Shown here in pieces: positions 1-11,289 of a stretch of DNA of 64,000 nucleotides. Both the position numbers and the translations under genes were made by a program. The DNA comes from Penium margaritaceum (Eukaryota; Streptophyta; Zygnematophyceae; Desmidiales; Peniaceae): assembly GCA_023375785.1 (NCBI GenBank), contig SZWC01004996.1, positions 24,828 through 88,827 of the forward strand, given 5' to 3'. Within the stretch, counting starts at the first letter, position 1; every line of letters starts with the position of its first letter. A model generated the notes under the pieces. That model searched no databases and was not told where the DNA came from. It saw nothing but the letters and a program-made list of their open reading frames with translations.

Positions 1-5
1 AGTGG

Positions 6-1433
6 GTGCTGAAAGTAAAAAGGAAACAGGATGGCAAGATAGACAAGTACAAGGCACGGGTGGTAGCAAAGGGGTTCTCCCAACGGCCTGGCGCAGAGTA
101 CGATGAGACCTTTGCCCCAGTTGTGACGTTTGCCTCCATCCGGTCAATGCTCGCCATTGCTGCTGCCGAGAACATGGAGGTCCACCAGATGGATGTCAAG
201 ACAGCCTTCCTTTACGGCAAACTTGACAAGGAGGTATTGATGGAGGTTCCGGAGGGGGTTGATGCTCCTCAGGGCAAGGTGTGTAGATTGGTGAAGGCAC
301 TCTATGGGCTAAAACAAGCGCCAAGACTTTGGTACCAGGAGATGGACACCTTCATGGCCAAGGAGTCCTTCATGCACTGCGACAATGACCCTAGCATGTA
401 CGTGCATGAGAGTGACAAAGGGACTATGTTGGTCGCCTTGTACGTTGATGACCTGATTCTATGCTCCTCTTCAACGCAGCTGCTAGACGATCTCAAGGGG
501 CAGCTGAGTAGCAGATTCAAGATGAAGGACATGGGTCCTCTTGACTTCTATCTTGGAATTGCAATCAAGCGCGACAGAGCAGCAGGTACCATCAGCCTGA
601 ACCAGACAAAATACATCGACTCCATCCTCAAACGATACGACATGGCAGATTGCAAACCTGCCAGCACACCCATGAGCTCGGAGTGCAAACTCTCCACCTC
701 CATGTCCCCATCCAACGAAGCGGAGAAAACTGACATGCTGGGCATCCCATATCAGTCTGCAGTGGGCAGTCTGATGTATGCCATGGTCGCCACCCGACCA
801 GATATAGCCCATGCTGTTGGGCAGGTGAGCCGGTTTGTGGCCAATCCCGGTCCACTTCACTGGCAGGCCGTGAAGCGCATCATGCGCTACCTTCAGGGGA
901 CGCGGCACGTAGGGCTCCAGTTTGGAGGCATCGCTGGATCCGCATCACTCCGTCTCATGTGCTACACTGATGCTGATTGGGGAGGGAATATCGATGACAG
1001 AAAATCTACCTCCGGCTTTGTGTGTATGTTGAATGGAGGTGCAGTCAGTTGGGCAAGTTGCAAGCAAGAATGTGTCTCTTTGTCAACAGCTGAAGCTCAG
1101 TACATCGCCTTGGCTGAGGTGTGTAAAGAGATGCACTGACTACGAAGCTTGCTATCCGAGATGAAGGCACCACAGGCAACGGCGACGGTCATCAAGATTG
1201 ACAACATGAGCGCCATTGACATGTCAAAGAACCCCGTCCTGTCCAGGCGCACAAAGCACATCGAGTTCCGCTACCACTACGCTCGAGACTTGGTCTACAA
1301 GCAGACAGTGGAGCTCGAGTATGTCGGCACCAAGCTGAACCGGGCTGACATGCTTACAAAGCCACTAGACAAGGATCTCCACGAGGCTGGCAGGCAAGGT
1401 GTCAGCATGGTCAACGCAAGTGATGACGAATGA
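6..1433 (+). pseudogene. Cop-1 pol 3' region: reverse transcriptase and RNase H
   Basis: This is the copia-type RNA-dependent DNA polymerase followed by RNase H. It begins in the conserved KYKARVVAKGFSQ block, continues through MDVKTAFLYGKLDKEV, YGLKQAPRLWYQEMD and the catalytic YVDD motif (near 440-452), and then KDMGPLDFYLGI. The RNase H part shows CYTDADWGG, DDRKSTSGFV, a STAEAQYIALAE block and TKHIEFRYHYARD with a C-terminal ADMLTKPL. These enzymes would copy element RNA into DNA inside the virus-like particle. It is lightly broken and is not a host gene. The closest relative in the window is the pol region of Cop-9. Confidence 0.92.
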
Positions 1434-1468
1434 TGATGGTCACTGACGCAAGGTGCAAGGGAGAGATT

Positions 1469-2040
1469 TGTTGAATTTTTTTGCCCCTTGTTTAGTGTTG
1501 TAGGACGGATCAGGAATGCTCTGCCCCTTGTGGAGGTATGACCCCTAGATCCATTGTAGTTTGACTCAACTATGCTCTGTCTCTTGTGAGATATGACCTG
1601 TGAGTACACCATGTGGGTGAGTGGTTACCTTGGCCATTTTGTTGATTTGGCCAAGTGAGAGGTCATGAGGTCGATCCTGGCCCCATGCATATCTTGTTTG
1701 CTGTGGAAGCTTCCAAGAAAGAAAGTCCGTAGCTTCTTGGACGCTACATGGTTGGTCTGTCACCTTGACACTAGGATGCTTATGTGTCAAGCCCACAGTG
1801 CAAGTCTATTGGTGACGTGGCTGGTTCAGGCCACTTCCCAGGAATGTGCTTTTGAGTTCTAGGACTGGACAGACAGCTATAAAAGGACTTGTCTTGCATG
1901 CTGATCAATTAACCCTTGCTTGATGCTCTCTTGCGTATTGACGACTTGAGCTCTTCTTGAGATGTAATGCTAAGGCGTTAGTACTCTTGAAGGTGAAGTG
2001 TATGCCTGATTAAGTTTGGGGTACATGACACATGTCAACA
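1469..2040 (+). repeat. Cop-1 3' LTR
   Basis: The LTR starts TGTTGAA directly after the polypurine tract. It ends at about 2030 (ATGACA) or 2040 (TCAACA); the second choice gives a 6-bp terminal inverted repeat with TGTTGA. Architecture matches the Cop-9 LTR: a tRNA-like stretch in the first third, then a TATA box and a pyrimidine-rich leader. At 1629-1655 an 8-bp stem (CTTGGCCA / TGGCCAAG) sits where Cop-9 has its A-box-like sequence, with a B-box-like GGTCGATCC downstream. Confidence 0.75.
1878..1884 (+). promoter_or_regulatory. TATA box of Cop-1 LTR
   Basis: TATAAAA occurs about 410 bp into the LTR, followed by CTTGTCTTGCATGC. The same TATA-then-CTTGCATGC arrangement occurs in the Cop-9 LTR, which supports it as the U3/R core promoter of this family. 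Confidence 0.6.
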
Positions 2041-2188
2041 AAGGAAGAAGGCCTAAAAACCTTTGTGAGCTTTTCGGTTTCGCAGCTTCTCTGCCAGAGG
2101 TGGTTAGCTCAGTAGCTAACAATTCCTCCTTAACGTTTTGGGGTGATCCTCACAACGGTCTTCACATGCTAGTTGCACGGGCGACGAG

Positions 2189-4258
2189 ATGGCAAGCGCC
2201 GGACCGTCCAAGACCAACACGGGCAAGGTGGTAATAGCCTCACCACGAGCTCTTGGCGGACTCCAAATTTTGGGAGCCGCCGCCGTGAGTACGGTTGCCA
2301 ACCGATAGGCAACCGTACCGCCTAAGACTACCATACCGCCTAAGGCAACCAACGACAATCTCGGTGATACCGAGAAGCGTGCGGAGGCCAAAAAAGTGCT
2401 CAATGAGCACGTCGATGCGCACGTGGGTGACCCCCACGCGACGGACGACCCGATGGAGGAGGATCTCCTAGAGGGGGACCTTGATGAAGAGCGCGACGCG
2501 GACGATGGCAAAGGCAACAAGGATCGTGACCCTCGTCATCATCGTGTGGCGAACTCCAGTTGATTGCTCGAGAAGGATAAGACGCCCGCTGCATTGCCTG
2601 AAGCTGCCGACGGCAGCGAGACTGCCGAGAGCAGCAAGGGCGCTGAAAGCGGTCACACAGGATGTTCCCACGAGAACGAGCCGGAAGACGACGCTGTGAA
2701 GGCAATTCACGATGACCGTCATAGGCTCGCGGAGTTTGCTGCTGAGGCGGCAGGCCGACTCAGGATCACCACAGACGGTGGAGATACGGCACCACTCGAA
2801 GGAATGGGTGCGGACCCCCCTTCCTACGATGTGGCTGTAATGGGGTAAGGCAATGCCCACTCCAGTGTCGTCGTCAATGACAGTCTCCTCCGAAAGGTGG
2901 GACTCCTTGGAGGCGTGTACGCGAACCGTACCCTCTTGCCGTGGGTAAGGGTTTACGGACAACGCGAGGTCCTGGAGGCTATTGCCGATGCTCTCACGAC
3001 ATCAGAGCTCAGGTTCACGTTCGCCAACGTGCTGGCCCAAGTCGGGCAGAGCATCACGCACCTCGACCGTGATCGCCAGCTTCAGCTCCTGGTCGCCCAT
3101 GAGGCAAGCCGCTGATGCAATGACCTCGACAAGGCATTGTAGAGCGTGACCCAGGTGCGGATGCAGCAGCAAGCGCAGCGTGCCGCAGCTACGGATGCCA
3201 CTGCCGGTGGCAGCGACGACTTGCCTACCTCGACGACTTCGGGGTCGGTCATGAACACGTCCTTCCTCCACAGTGTGGAGATCTTCCGGAAGGGCATGAA
3301 GCTGACCAACTGGTTGAATTGCATGGAGTACGTTCTACATGTCCACAAGGCTCCACTCAGCCACTGGGGCGACCTTGCCATGACGCGGCTTGAAGACAAA
3401 CTTTTCAAGTATGTGCTCAAGGAGTGGACTGCGCAGCAGCCACACCTCGAGTGGCAGCCCATGCCGTGGGAGCCCTTCTGCACGATCATGCGCAAGAAGT
3501 GCACCCAACGGGAGGAGATGCAGCTCGCCTTCCACAAGATCAAGGACTTCAGGCAGCTTGGCAGCTTGCTCGAATCCTACTTGAGCGAGTTTGCCACACT
3601 CGTGGAGGAAGCCAAAAACATCATCGAGGGCGATGGGACTCAGACCTTCAAGTACCCAGAGTGCATGCTACTGGAATACTTGCTTGCTGGTCTCGCCAGT
3701 GAGAAGCTGAAGGACAAGACCACCACGAAAGCCACTGGCCAAGCTTGGCTAAGCTGGAGGACATTGCACGACTACATGAGCGAAGTGTATTCGGCGAACC
3801 CAAAGCACTACTCTGATGCACAGCCAAACGCGCGTACACAGCAAGGCCGCAACATGCGCATGGACGCTGCAGGGGCTGGTGGGTCAGCTGGACAGCGAGG
3901 CGGGGCCAAGGAAAAGCAGCCTGCAAACCCTACAGCCAAGAAGGCTGGTGGATACAAGGGCCCCAACAACAAGCGTAGCCGCGAGAATGACGAGCTACAG
4001 GCGGCGCGTGAGCGTCGCAACGCATCCTTCCGCGAAGGGCTCTGCCACAAATGCATGCAGCCGGGCCACTTTAGGGCTCAGTGCCCTGAGGTTGCTGGTG
4101 GTGGACAAGAGGCCGCGGCGTTAGTTGCAACAGCAGTAACTTGTGGGGATGGTGCAGCAGGAGGCTGTGGACAGGGCCGTGGACAGGGTCGCGGTCGCGG
4201 GAATGGGCCCGGCCGTGGTAACGGACAAGGCCGTGGGGCAGGTTTTCCCCACCCCTGA
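2189..4258 (+). pseudogene. Gyp-1 gag (nucleocapsid-type) remnant
   Basis: A start-like ATG at 2189 opens an N-terminal part rich in Ala, Asp, Glu and Lys (about 2190-2850), followed by a helical part near 2897-3115. The conserved gypsy gag domain covers about 3250-3800 (for example NWLNCMEYVLHVHK, then FHKIKDFRQLGSLLESYL). A CCHC zinc knuckle, CHKCMQPGHFRAQC, lies at 4043-4084. It is followed by a Gly/Arg/Gln-rich tail with repeated GRGNG and GQGRG. Gag would form the particle and bind element RNA; the RGG-like tail probably adds RNA binding (inference). The acidic N-terminal extension is longer than in many plant gypsy gags. Confidence 0.8.
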
Positions 4259-4599
4259 GTGACCTTAGTGGGAACCACTGAGGGGTAAAACTGGATCACG
4301 AGTGTGGGTTCATGTTTTCAGATGAGGATGTCAAACAAGTTGAGTTTTTGACGAGTTCAAATTTCTTTATGGTCTTCTCTCCTCTTGTTGAACCAGATTC
4401 TACACTTGCTGACCAACATTGCCCACTAAACCTTGCATCTGCGGACGAGATGCATGATCGTACATGCTTAGTGGTGGAGACACCGATCACTGTGCTAGAG
4501 TTGTGTGATACAGTGATTGAAGCAAATTCCCTCAAAGCAATGAGTTCAATCACGTTCGCGGTACCTTTAGTCGACGATTTCGACCCAGTCAAGTTTAAA

Positions 4600-4975
4600 G
4601 ACTAGAAGGTGCTAGCCAAACTCATACGTGCCCACAAGATGTGGACTCGAGTGGGTGAATCATGGGAGTTGCGATGCCCATCGTACACATTCCGTGTCTA
4701 TCACAAACTCGGCTTACGGTCGTTCAGCCTGTTCACTCGGAAGAGTGGAGGCAACATGACGATGCAGTTCAAAGGACACCTAGCTGGTGCTTCCCTGAAC
4801 GTACTTGCTGACACTAGAGGAGACGACTCTTTTGTTAGCCTTGGCTTTACCGGACAGGTTGGCTTGAAGTACGAGCCATCGAATGGCGCAGTTGTTATCG
4901 GTGACAACCGTACGGTACCCGTGATTGGTACTTGTAAAGCGAAAATTTGTATTCAAGGGTAAACACAGAGTATCA
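4600..4975 (+). pseudogene. Gyp-1 aspartic protease region
   Basis: This lies between the gag tail and the RT. It contains the stretch GHLAGASLNVLADTRGDDSFVSLGF cut here to its core ADTRGDDSFVS, which occupies the place of the retroviral-type protease active site and its following Ser/Phe. It then runs through a beta-rich VGLKYEPSNGAVVIGD segment. Assignment rests on position and weak motif similarity. The protease would process Gag-Pol. Sequence from 4975 to 5225 continues the same polyprotein (it includes DPFDVVLGDPWL). Confidence 0.6.
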
Positions 4976-5226
4976 CGTTGAAGGTATCCAACCTTCTTGA
5001 CCCATTTGACGTGGTGCTAGGCGATCCCTGGCTCCGTGACAACAAGGCTCTAATATGCTTTGAATCAAAGCGTTTGATCCTCCGAAAAGGACGACGCCAC
5101 GTTACATTGATTATGAGTACGGAATTATCACCGACCTGACTCAAAGTCCATGCCAGCTTATCCGTGATGCAGGTCATGAGACGTTATCGACAAGGCTGTC
5201 GATACTTCTTGGCTCTGCTGTAGAAA

Positions 5227-6491
5227 GTGGAGGAAGACGTGAACGGTGACATGCCACAAGAGATTAAATCTCTATTGGAGGAGTTCTCGGATGTATTCCA
5301 AGACCCACCGGCTAGGCTTCCACAAGAAAGACACATGGGCCACACGATTCTGCTGCAGCCGGAGGCGTCTCCTCAGTTGAGACCCATGTATCGCCTTAGT
5401 CCAGCAGAAAGGCGAGAGGCCAAACGCCAAATGAAAGAGTACCTTACAAAAAGGTGGATCGAGCCCAGTAGCTCACCGTATGGTACGCCAATCCTCTTTG
5501 TGAACAAAAAGGACGGTGGTTTATGCATGTGCGTGGATTACTGGACGTTGAACAAGCTGACGGTGAAAAATCGATTCCCCTTACCGCGGATCCAGGACCT
5601 TTTTGACCAACTCCAAGGCGCCAAGGTATTTCGTCCTTGGAGTTTTCCCAAGGGTACCATCAAATCCGCATCACGGAAGATGATGTGCCCAAAACCGCGT
5701 TTCTAATGCCCATACTATCAGTTCCGAGTGTTATGCTTTGGGCTTCCAAATGCCCCGGCAACCTTCAAAGGAGAAATGAACCGAACGTTCGCCAAGCAAC
5801 TTGGACAGTTTGTCTAGATTTACCTGTACAACATCCTAGTTTTCTCCAGATCAATGGAAGAGCACATAGAATATCTGCGTGAAGTTCTCGCAATCCTTCA
5901 CGAACAGAATTTCTATGCGAAAGTGAGCAAGTGCAAGTTTGCACAAGATGAGCTTGAATACCTTGGATACATGTTGGCAAGGACGACATCGGTATCGACC
6001 CACAAAAAGTCCAAGCCGTTGTGGCCTGACCATGCCCCAATAACATTGGGCGGATTCAGTCTTTCCTCGACCTTGCAAACTACTTTTGTCGGTTTATGCA
6101 AGGGTATTCGACCTTGGTAGCACCGCTTACCAGGCTCACGCGAAAAGAAGTGCGTTGGGAATAGACATCTAGTTGCGAGAACGTTTTTCTCAAAGTCAAA
6201 GAGCTTCTATCCACGGCACCTGTCCTAGCTCTTCCGGATCCATCGCAACCGTGGGAGGTTCGATGTGATGCATCGGTAGTAGGACTCGAAGCCGTCCTCA
6301 TGCAGAAAGGTCATCCAATTGCGTATGAGAGCCGAATGCTCATCCCCGCGGAAATGCGATACACGACTAGGGATCAAGAGCTCCTTGCGGTGGTACACGC
6401 TTTCAAGATGTGGCGTTGCTACCTCGAGGGTGCTGAAGGGGGTGTGACGGTTGTGACCGGCCATAATCCATTGGTGTTTTTCCAAACGTAA
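5227..6491 (+). pseudogene. Gyp-1 reverse transcriptase and RNase H
   Basis: The gypsy RT begins with a typical N-terminal segment (LLEEFSDVFQDPPARLP), then YRLSPAERREAKRQ, SSSPYGTPILFVNKKDG, CVDYWTLNKLTVKNRFPLPR and IQDLFDQL. The fingers and palm are therefore clear to about 5640, and the thumb/connection (VSKCKFAQDELEYLGYML) is seen at 5910-5975. RNase H follows, with WEVRCDASVVGLEAVL near 6252 and PIAYESRML...TRDQELLAVVHA at 6315-6400. It is broken several times. Confidence 0.88.
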
Positions 6492-6749
6492 CCAAACCTG
6501 TCAAGACGACAGCTGCGTTCGAGCAAATACTTGAGCCGATTCTCGTTCACATGGGAATATCTGCCAGGACGCATCAATGTGGCCGATCCACTAAGTCAAT
6601 AACCTGTGGAAGTCAAAGCAACCACCGAGGTCGGTGGGTGTTTTATGGCCACTGCAAGAGCAACAGTACAATCACCAGATCCCCCTGCACATCTGTGGCA
6701 ACCATCACGAGAGATAATCCATTACAACGGTTTTGTAAACAGGTTCTGA

Positions 6750-7690
6750 ATGGTATACTGTGTGGATTCTTGGTTTCAGGACTCTCAAAATCTGGAAAAG
6801 TACATCTTGGTGGAGGCCGCAGGAATCTGCTGGCACGGAGAACAAGTTGTTGTGCCAAACTCGGGAGACCTTCGAGCAAAGGTTATCTCCCAGTTCCACG
6901 ACCCGCCGGTCGCAGGTCATATGGGACCCCGAAAGACCGGACAAGCACTCTCGGACCACTATTGGTGGCCAGGATGGAGTGTCGATGTCCATAAGTATTG
7001 CATGACATGCGACCCATGTCTTCGGAATAAGGCTAGTAACAAGAAGCCTGATGGAATCCTTCAACAGCTTTCCATTCTTCGGACTCCATGGGAGTGCGTC
7101 AGCATGGACTTCATTACTTGTCTTCCAGACACGGCTCGTGGCCACGATGCAATACTAGTGCTTGTGGATCTTTTGACGAAGATGACACACTTCATTCCTA
7201 CAACCAATGACGTGAACGCAGAGGAGACCGCTCGTCTCTTCTGAGGGTGTCGTAAAGTACCACGGCTTACCGTTGCGCATTATGTCCGATCAAGATCAAA
7301 AATTTGCTAGTAAATTCTGGCAAAAGATGCACGAGTACTTCGGCAATGAGTCACAAATGTCGACAGCATTTCACCCTCAAACGGATGGACAAATAGAGCG
7401 CATGAATCGTACTCTGGAGCAGATGCTCCGCATGTACGTGGACCCTACCATGCATGATTGGGACGAATGCCTAGCACTGGCAGAGTTTACGATGAACAAC
7501 TCGGTGAACGAGTCCACACAGTTCATACCGTTCGTGTTGAACAGTGGTCGGCATCCAGTGGTACCCTCTTCATTTGTGAAGAGTGGGATTACAGAAGGGC
7601 AGGTTCCTTCCGCTCAAGCCTTTGCCGAGCGCATTGACTCCTTCCAAGACACCGAACCTGAGGTGAACCCGGATCTCCTACCTCGCCTGC
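6750..7690 (+). pseudogene. Gyp-1 integrase
   Basis: An H2C2 zinc-binding domain (HDPPVAGHMGPRKTGQAL, then YCMTCDPCLRNK) covers about 6895-7030. The catalytic core follows, with WECVSMDFITCLPDT, DAILVLVDLLTKMTHFIP, then IMSDQDQKFASKFW, STAFHPQTDGQIERMNRTLEQMLR (7370-7425) and a downstream AEFTMNNSVNEST. These are the D, D and E regions of a retroviral-type integrase that would insert element DNA. The core runs to about 7600. No chromodomain is recognisable after it. Confidence 0.9.
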
Positions 7691-7944
7691 CATCCTCTAG
7701 TGCACATCATTGTCACTCAATTTTTAACTACTTTTCTTCTTTCATGTTTTTCAACTTTATTCCTCACGGATGTTTTCTTGGTGTTCTTTTTCATTTTTTT
7801 CCTTGGTCAAGACCCGGGCATCTAGGGTTTGTCCCGGTGTCATAAGGAGACCAGTCCTAGGAGATTGATTTTAGGTCTAGTCTTTCATTCTTTCTTAGTC
7901 ATTTTTCTTTTGGTCGCGACCATTGCGCGAGGGAGTCTGATCCC
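7690..7944. other. Pyrimidine-rich junction between Gyp-1 and Cop-2
   Basis: About 250 bp of T/C-rich sequence with CCTTGGTCAAGACCCGGGCATC near its centre (7801-7822). It is either the end of Gyp-1 or a short LTR piece. No repeat partner was found in the window. Confidence 0.4.
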
Positions 7945-8229
7945 ATGCAATGGGAGACCAACATCATCATGACATTGGTTGTTCCAATGCCCACGCCGAC
8001 GTCCTTGGCAATGGAGATACCCTGCCCGGGGTGGCGCTGGCTTCCGCCGGCGTACTATCCTACCCTTCTGCCGCCTTCTCCATCCTACACCCCTCCATTG
8101 TGGCTCCAGCCAGCAGCTCCATCTTTCTCAACTCCACCGACTTGATTGGTTCACAATTTGTAGCATGGTCCGGCCACTCTAACATCCACATTCCCTTCCT
8201 GTCCTCAACCTCTGGACCTTCCCTCCAGT

Positions 8230-8872
8230 GTGGATCTGGCTGTCGAGTCCGAGGGTCACCATTGTTTGTCAGATAGAGCCCTTCCAAGCACATCGAGTGG
8301 TCGGGATTTGTTGCCTGTGGAGTGGATTGAGCATTGGCACTCGTTCACCATGCCATATCGTGCGGAGCACTCTCCCGCACTTGTTTGTAATGCTGCACAA
8401 TGTCATGTGTTTGCTCCGTCTCACAAGGCAGGGCGTATCGCCCGTGTCGAAACGCTGGAACTGCACCTATGCTGGTGACTTTTGCACCCTGTTTCTCGAT
8501 TCTGGCCTCCCTCCATTGTTTTCCTTTGAGGCCGTATCCTACAGATTGGGTTTGGACTCGTGCCATAGTCCTCTACCTTGTCATGTCACGCCATTTGAGT
8601 GTTGGCACAGTCGTCGTGCTGACCTTCGCCTCGCTTGTGTATCAGGTAGCATCGCCTGCATTTGGCTCACTGAGGACCAACGTGATGGCAAGTTGTCTCC
8701 TCGAGGTTGTCTCTGTCCTTTCCTTAGTGTCTCCTCTCAGTCCAAAGCCTGGCGCTTTGGGGATCCTGAGAGTAGTCAGGTTGATGATTCTCTCTATGCT
8801 CTCTTCTTTAGAGCACCTTCTCTCACAACATCACTTGTTCCCTCCCGTCTCTTGTACCATTCTTTGTTCTAG
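8230..8872 (+). pseudogene. Cop-2 integrase, C-terminal part
   Basis: The readable block is the copia integrase end: LPPLFSFEAVSYRLGL, PLPCHVTPFECWHSRRADLR, then a CIWLTEDQRDGKLSPRG segment and SQSKAWRFGDPES. The same block order is present in Cop-3 (34870-35080), Cop-7 (41389-41622) and Cop-8 (about 44530-44800). The catalytic core upstream is not readable here. Confidence 0.75.
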
Positions 8873-8999
8873 GAGGAGATGTTACCTATGGACTGCCCTT
8901 CGGTAGTTTTTCTGTACTCCGTATCCTACGGCGGCATAGTCAACTACACAATCTCCTGTCGCATCTGTGTCATCGCCTATGTCCTCTCTTGTCAAGCCT

Positions 9000-9235
9000 G
9001 CATCATCACCTATCTCCTGTCACATCTACATCATCACCTACATCCTCTCCTGTTGTGTCTGCATTCTCGCTTGCATCTTCTCCTGTCGTTTCTGCATCAT
9101 GGCCTACGTCCTGTACTATTGCGTCTAGATCATCACCTACATCCTCTCCTGTCGCACATGTGTCTAAGCCTGCATTATCTCCTGTCACATTTGCATCATC
9201 TCCTATTGCGTCATCGCTTGCGTCACCAGTTGTGG
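9000..9235 (+). repeat. 33-bp coding minisatellite in Cop-2 linker
   Basis: About seven degenerate units of roughly 33 bp, each carrying a form of CATCATCACCTACATCCTCT followed by CCTGT. Read in the element's sense it gives a Ser/Pro/Ala/Val-rich 11-residue repeat. It sits between integrase and RT, the variable linker of copia polyproteins. Confidence 0.6.
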
Positions 9236-9599
9236 TTCCATCGGCAGCAGACCGAGTCACACCCTCGCAACCCCCCATCTTGTCGCCATTTGTTTGCACA
9301 CCAGGCGGTCGTCTGAGACCGTTATGATATGCAACTCACTATGTCCAACCTGGCAGCTGTATAGTCTCGGATGGCCACTCTGTGCAGTCAGTCCGTCAGC
9401 TCATGGTGTCATTCACCCCACACAGCCAACTCCTGTATATGGTCCTCACGCTCGTGGCGTGGCGGCAGCCGTGGTAAAGCCTAAGACCGCGCTTGGATAT
9501 TCTCTCATTGCTAATGAGTTCCCCTGAGCCATTGTGACATCCGGGTCAACTCGGCCTTAGTCATATCACTCAGTCACCACCAAACTCATTGCGGGTGGC

Positions 9600-10690
9600 A
9601 CCGCGACACGTGTGCCTGAACCGAACACAGTGAAACAAGCATGCTCCCCTGCAGATGCAATCCTGTGGGATCAAGTTTTGTGTGAGGAACTTGCTGCAGT
9701 TGAGGAGCAAGTAGTTTATGAGATGGTGAAGCTCTCGCCTGGTCCTAAGGCCATATGAGTGGATTGGGAATTTTGAAGGAAGAAGAGGCCAAATGGATCA
9801 GTGGAATGGTACAAGGCCTGTCATATGACCAAGAGATCCTCCGAAGTGCATGGTGTGGACTTTCATGCCACCTTTGCCCATATTGGCAAGTGCACCAGGG
9901 CAAAGGCCTTACTGAGTCAGGTGACACAACATGATTGGGAGCTCCACCATATGGATGTAAACAATGCCTTCTTGTACGGAAATCTCAAAGAAGAGATCCA
10001 TCTCGTCTAGCCTCTAGGGTTCCAGGACGGCACAGACAAGGTGTGGAACCTCAAAAAGGCCTTGTATTGTGTAAAGCAATGTCCACGTTGCTGGAACCTC
10101 AAGGTATCCACTACCTCGGAGCGGGGCGGGTATCACTGTAGCAGAGTGGACCCAGCTCTGTATGTGAGTGCCTCCTCTGCACCCTTTGTCGCTGTCCTGG
10201 TCCATGTGGACGACCTCTTGATTGTGTCGCCTGGCCTAAAGGCTGTACAGGCTGTGAAGGATCTCCTCTAGTCTATGTATAGAATGAAGGATCTTGGCCC
10301 GGCTCGTGTCTTCCTGGGAATGGAGATTGAGCATGATCGCCAGCATCGCACACTACATGTGCATCAAGCTCCTTACGTCAGGATGCTGGGGGAACGCTTT
10401 TCTGACTCATTGGCTACAGTCCCCTTTGCATCCACACCTATGACACCCGCTGGGCAGAGGTTCCTCATGTAAGTAGACCAACATCGTCTTGGGGGAGCCT
10501 GTTGATGTCACGATGTACGTCCGAGTCCCTGTAAGGGAGCCTGTTCGCTCCCTTATGTTCCTAGGGACCACAATGCGCGTAGATGCTGCCTTTGCTATGC
10601 ATTTTTTGTCGTAGTTCTTACACCATCCATGTACGCTCCATCTAGAGGCTGCTCTGCGCATGGTGGGGTATGTCGTGTCTAACCGCCAAC
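9600..10690 (+). pseudogene. Cop-2 reverse transcriptase and start of RNase H
   Basis: Copia RT blocks are visible in order: a KKRPNGSVEWYKA-type N-terminus near 9780, HHMDVNNAFLYGNLKEEIHL (9946-10008), KVWNLKKALYCVKQCPRCWN, VDPALYVSASSAPFVAVLVH, the VDDLLIVSP catalytic region (10207-10233), MKDLGPARVFLGMEIEHDRQ and RTLHVHQAPYVRMLGERF. Weak RNase H traces follow to about 10690. It is very similar in wording to Cop-3 and Cop-10. Confidence 0.85.
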
Positions 10691-10699
10691 TTGTTACAC

Positions 10700-11250
10700 A
10701 TTGGGACCATTGTTTTGGCTAGACTGGCCAAACAACTGACACCGGGTACGAAATGTGAGGGAAAAAAATGTAGTAGATCAATGCAACATAATAGAATAAA
10801 ACTCTTACATTATTATAGATCCTACATTTCTTTTTGATTAAACTAAACATAGCCTAGAATTCCACATTTGCCTCTTTCCTAGAAAGCTTTCATAAACATC
10901 CAACATTGTTGAAAAACACATTCATGAATGTGCATTGTTTCCTATGAAAAAACCAATGTATTTGGCCTCCATAAATGAAAAAAGTGAACACGGAAAGTAC
11001 AAAGTAGAGCTCTTTGAAACATGTAGGAAGGATTTTTCTTCTTTTGTATTTCATTGGGAATTAATGTGGTTCTTTCATCATCTTGTAAAGTTTTTTTGAA
11101 GGTTATGGAAGTTTTCTCTCAAAATTCATTTTGAGGTCCGTATGAAAAATGCTTTTGCCTTGTTACAATGTAATTCTATGCACGATTTTTGTGCAACATG
11201 AGGGTATTTTTTTCCTGTGGTCGTAACCAGTGGGGAAGTCGGGGTCTTCT
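10700..11250. other. AT-rich block without recognisable genes
   Basis: This stretch is visibly richer in A and T than the surrounding retroelements and has no usable open frame. It may be leftover non-element DNA or a piece of a different repeat. I see no terminal repeats around it. Confidence 0.5.
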
Positions 11251-11254
11251 AGAT

Positions 11255-11276
11255 TGGTGATTGAATTCAATCACCA
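11255..11276. repeat. 22-bp perfect palindrome
   Basis: TGGTGATTGAATTCAATCACCA reads identically on both strands. A partial copy (TAGTGATTGAATTCG) lies about 15 bp downstream. Confidence 0.9.
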
Positions 11277-11289
11277 GGCTTCCAAAGAA

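Larger units (their letters stand above)
1..2040 (+). mobile_element. Cop-1: Ty1/copia LTR retrotransposon, 3' part
   Basis: The window opens inside the reverse transcriptase of a + strand copia element. RNase H, a polypurine tract (AAGGGAGAGATT, about 1457-1468) and a 3' LTR follow. Domain order and the polypurine tract agree with Cop-9 on the opposite strand, and the LTRs of both start TGTTGAA, so they belong to one broad family. The 5' part lies outside the window. The coding remnant is the best preserved in the window, with few breaks, which suggests it is younger than Cop-3 or Cop-2. Confidence 0.9.
2041..7850 (+). mobile_element. Gyp-1: Ty3/gypsy LTR retrotransposon, internal region
   Basis: A + strand element with the gypsy domain order gag, protease, reverse transcriptase, RNase H, integrase. 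I could not recognise LTRs at either end. It directly follows the Cop-1 LTR and is followed by Cop-2, so it is probably truncated at both ends. The coding region is broken in roughly ten places and looks old. The integrase is followed by pyrimidine-rich sequence instead of a recognisable chromodomain. Confidence 0.88.
7945..10690 (+). mobile_element. Cop-2: Ty1/copia fragment, gag end to RNase H start
   Basis: A heavily broken + strand copia fragment. The integrase C-terminal part (8470-8872), a Ser/Pro-rich linker (8880-9330) and the RT (9600-10475) are recognisable; the last traces reach about 10690. Wording of conserved blocks is closest to Cop-3, Cop-7 and Cop-10. No LTR was found. 7945-8200 is Pro/Ser-rich and may be gag or an upstream linker; I cannot place it. 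Confidence 0.8.

Noticed and set aside
2095-2125. A tRNA A box near the Gyp-1 start (TTAGCTCAGTAGCTAAC)
   Set aside because: There is no B box at a suitable distance and no cloverleaf; it was too weak to annotate.
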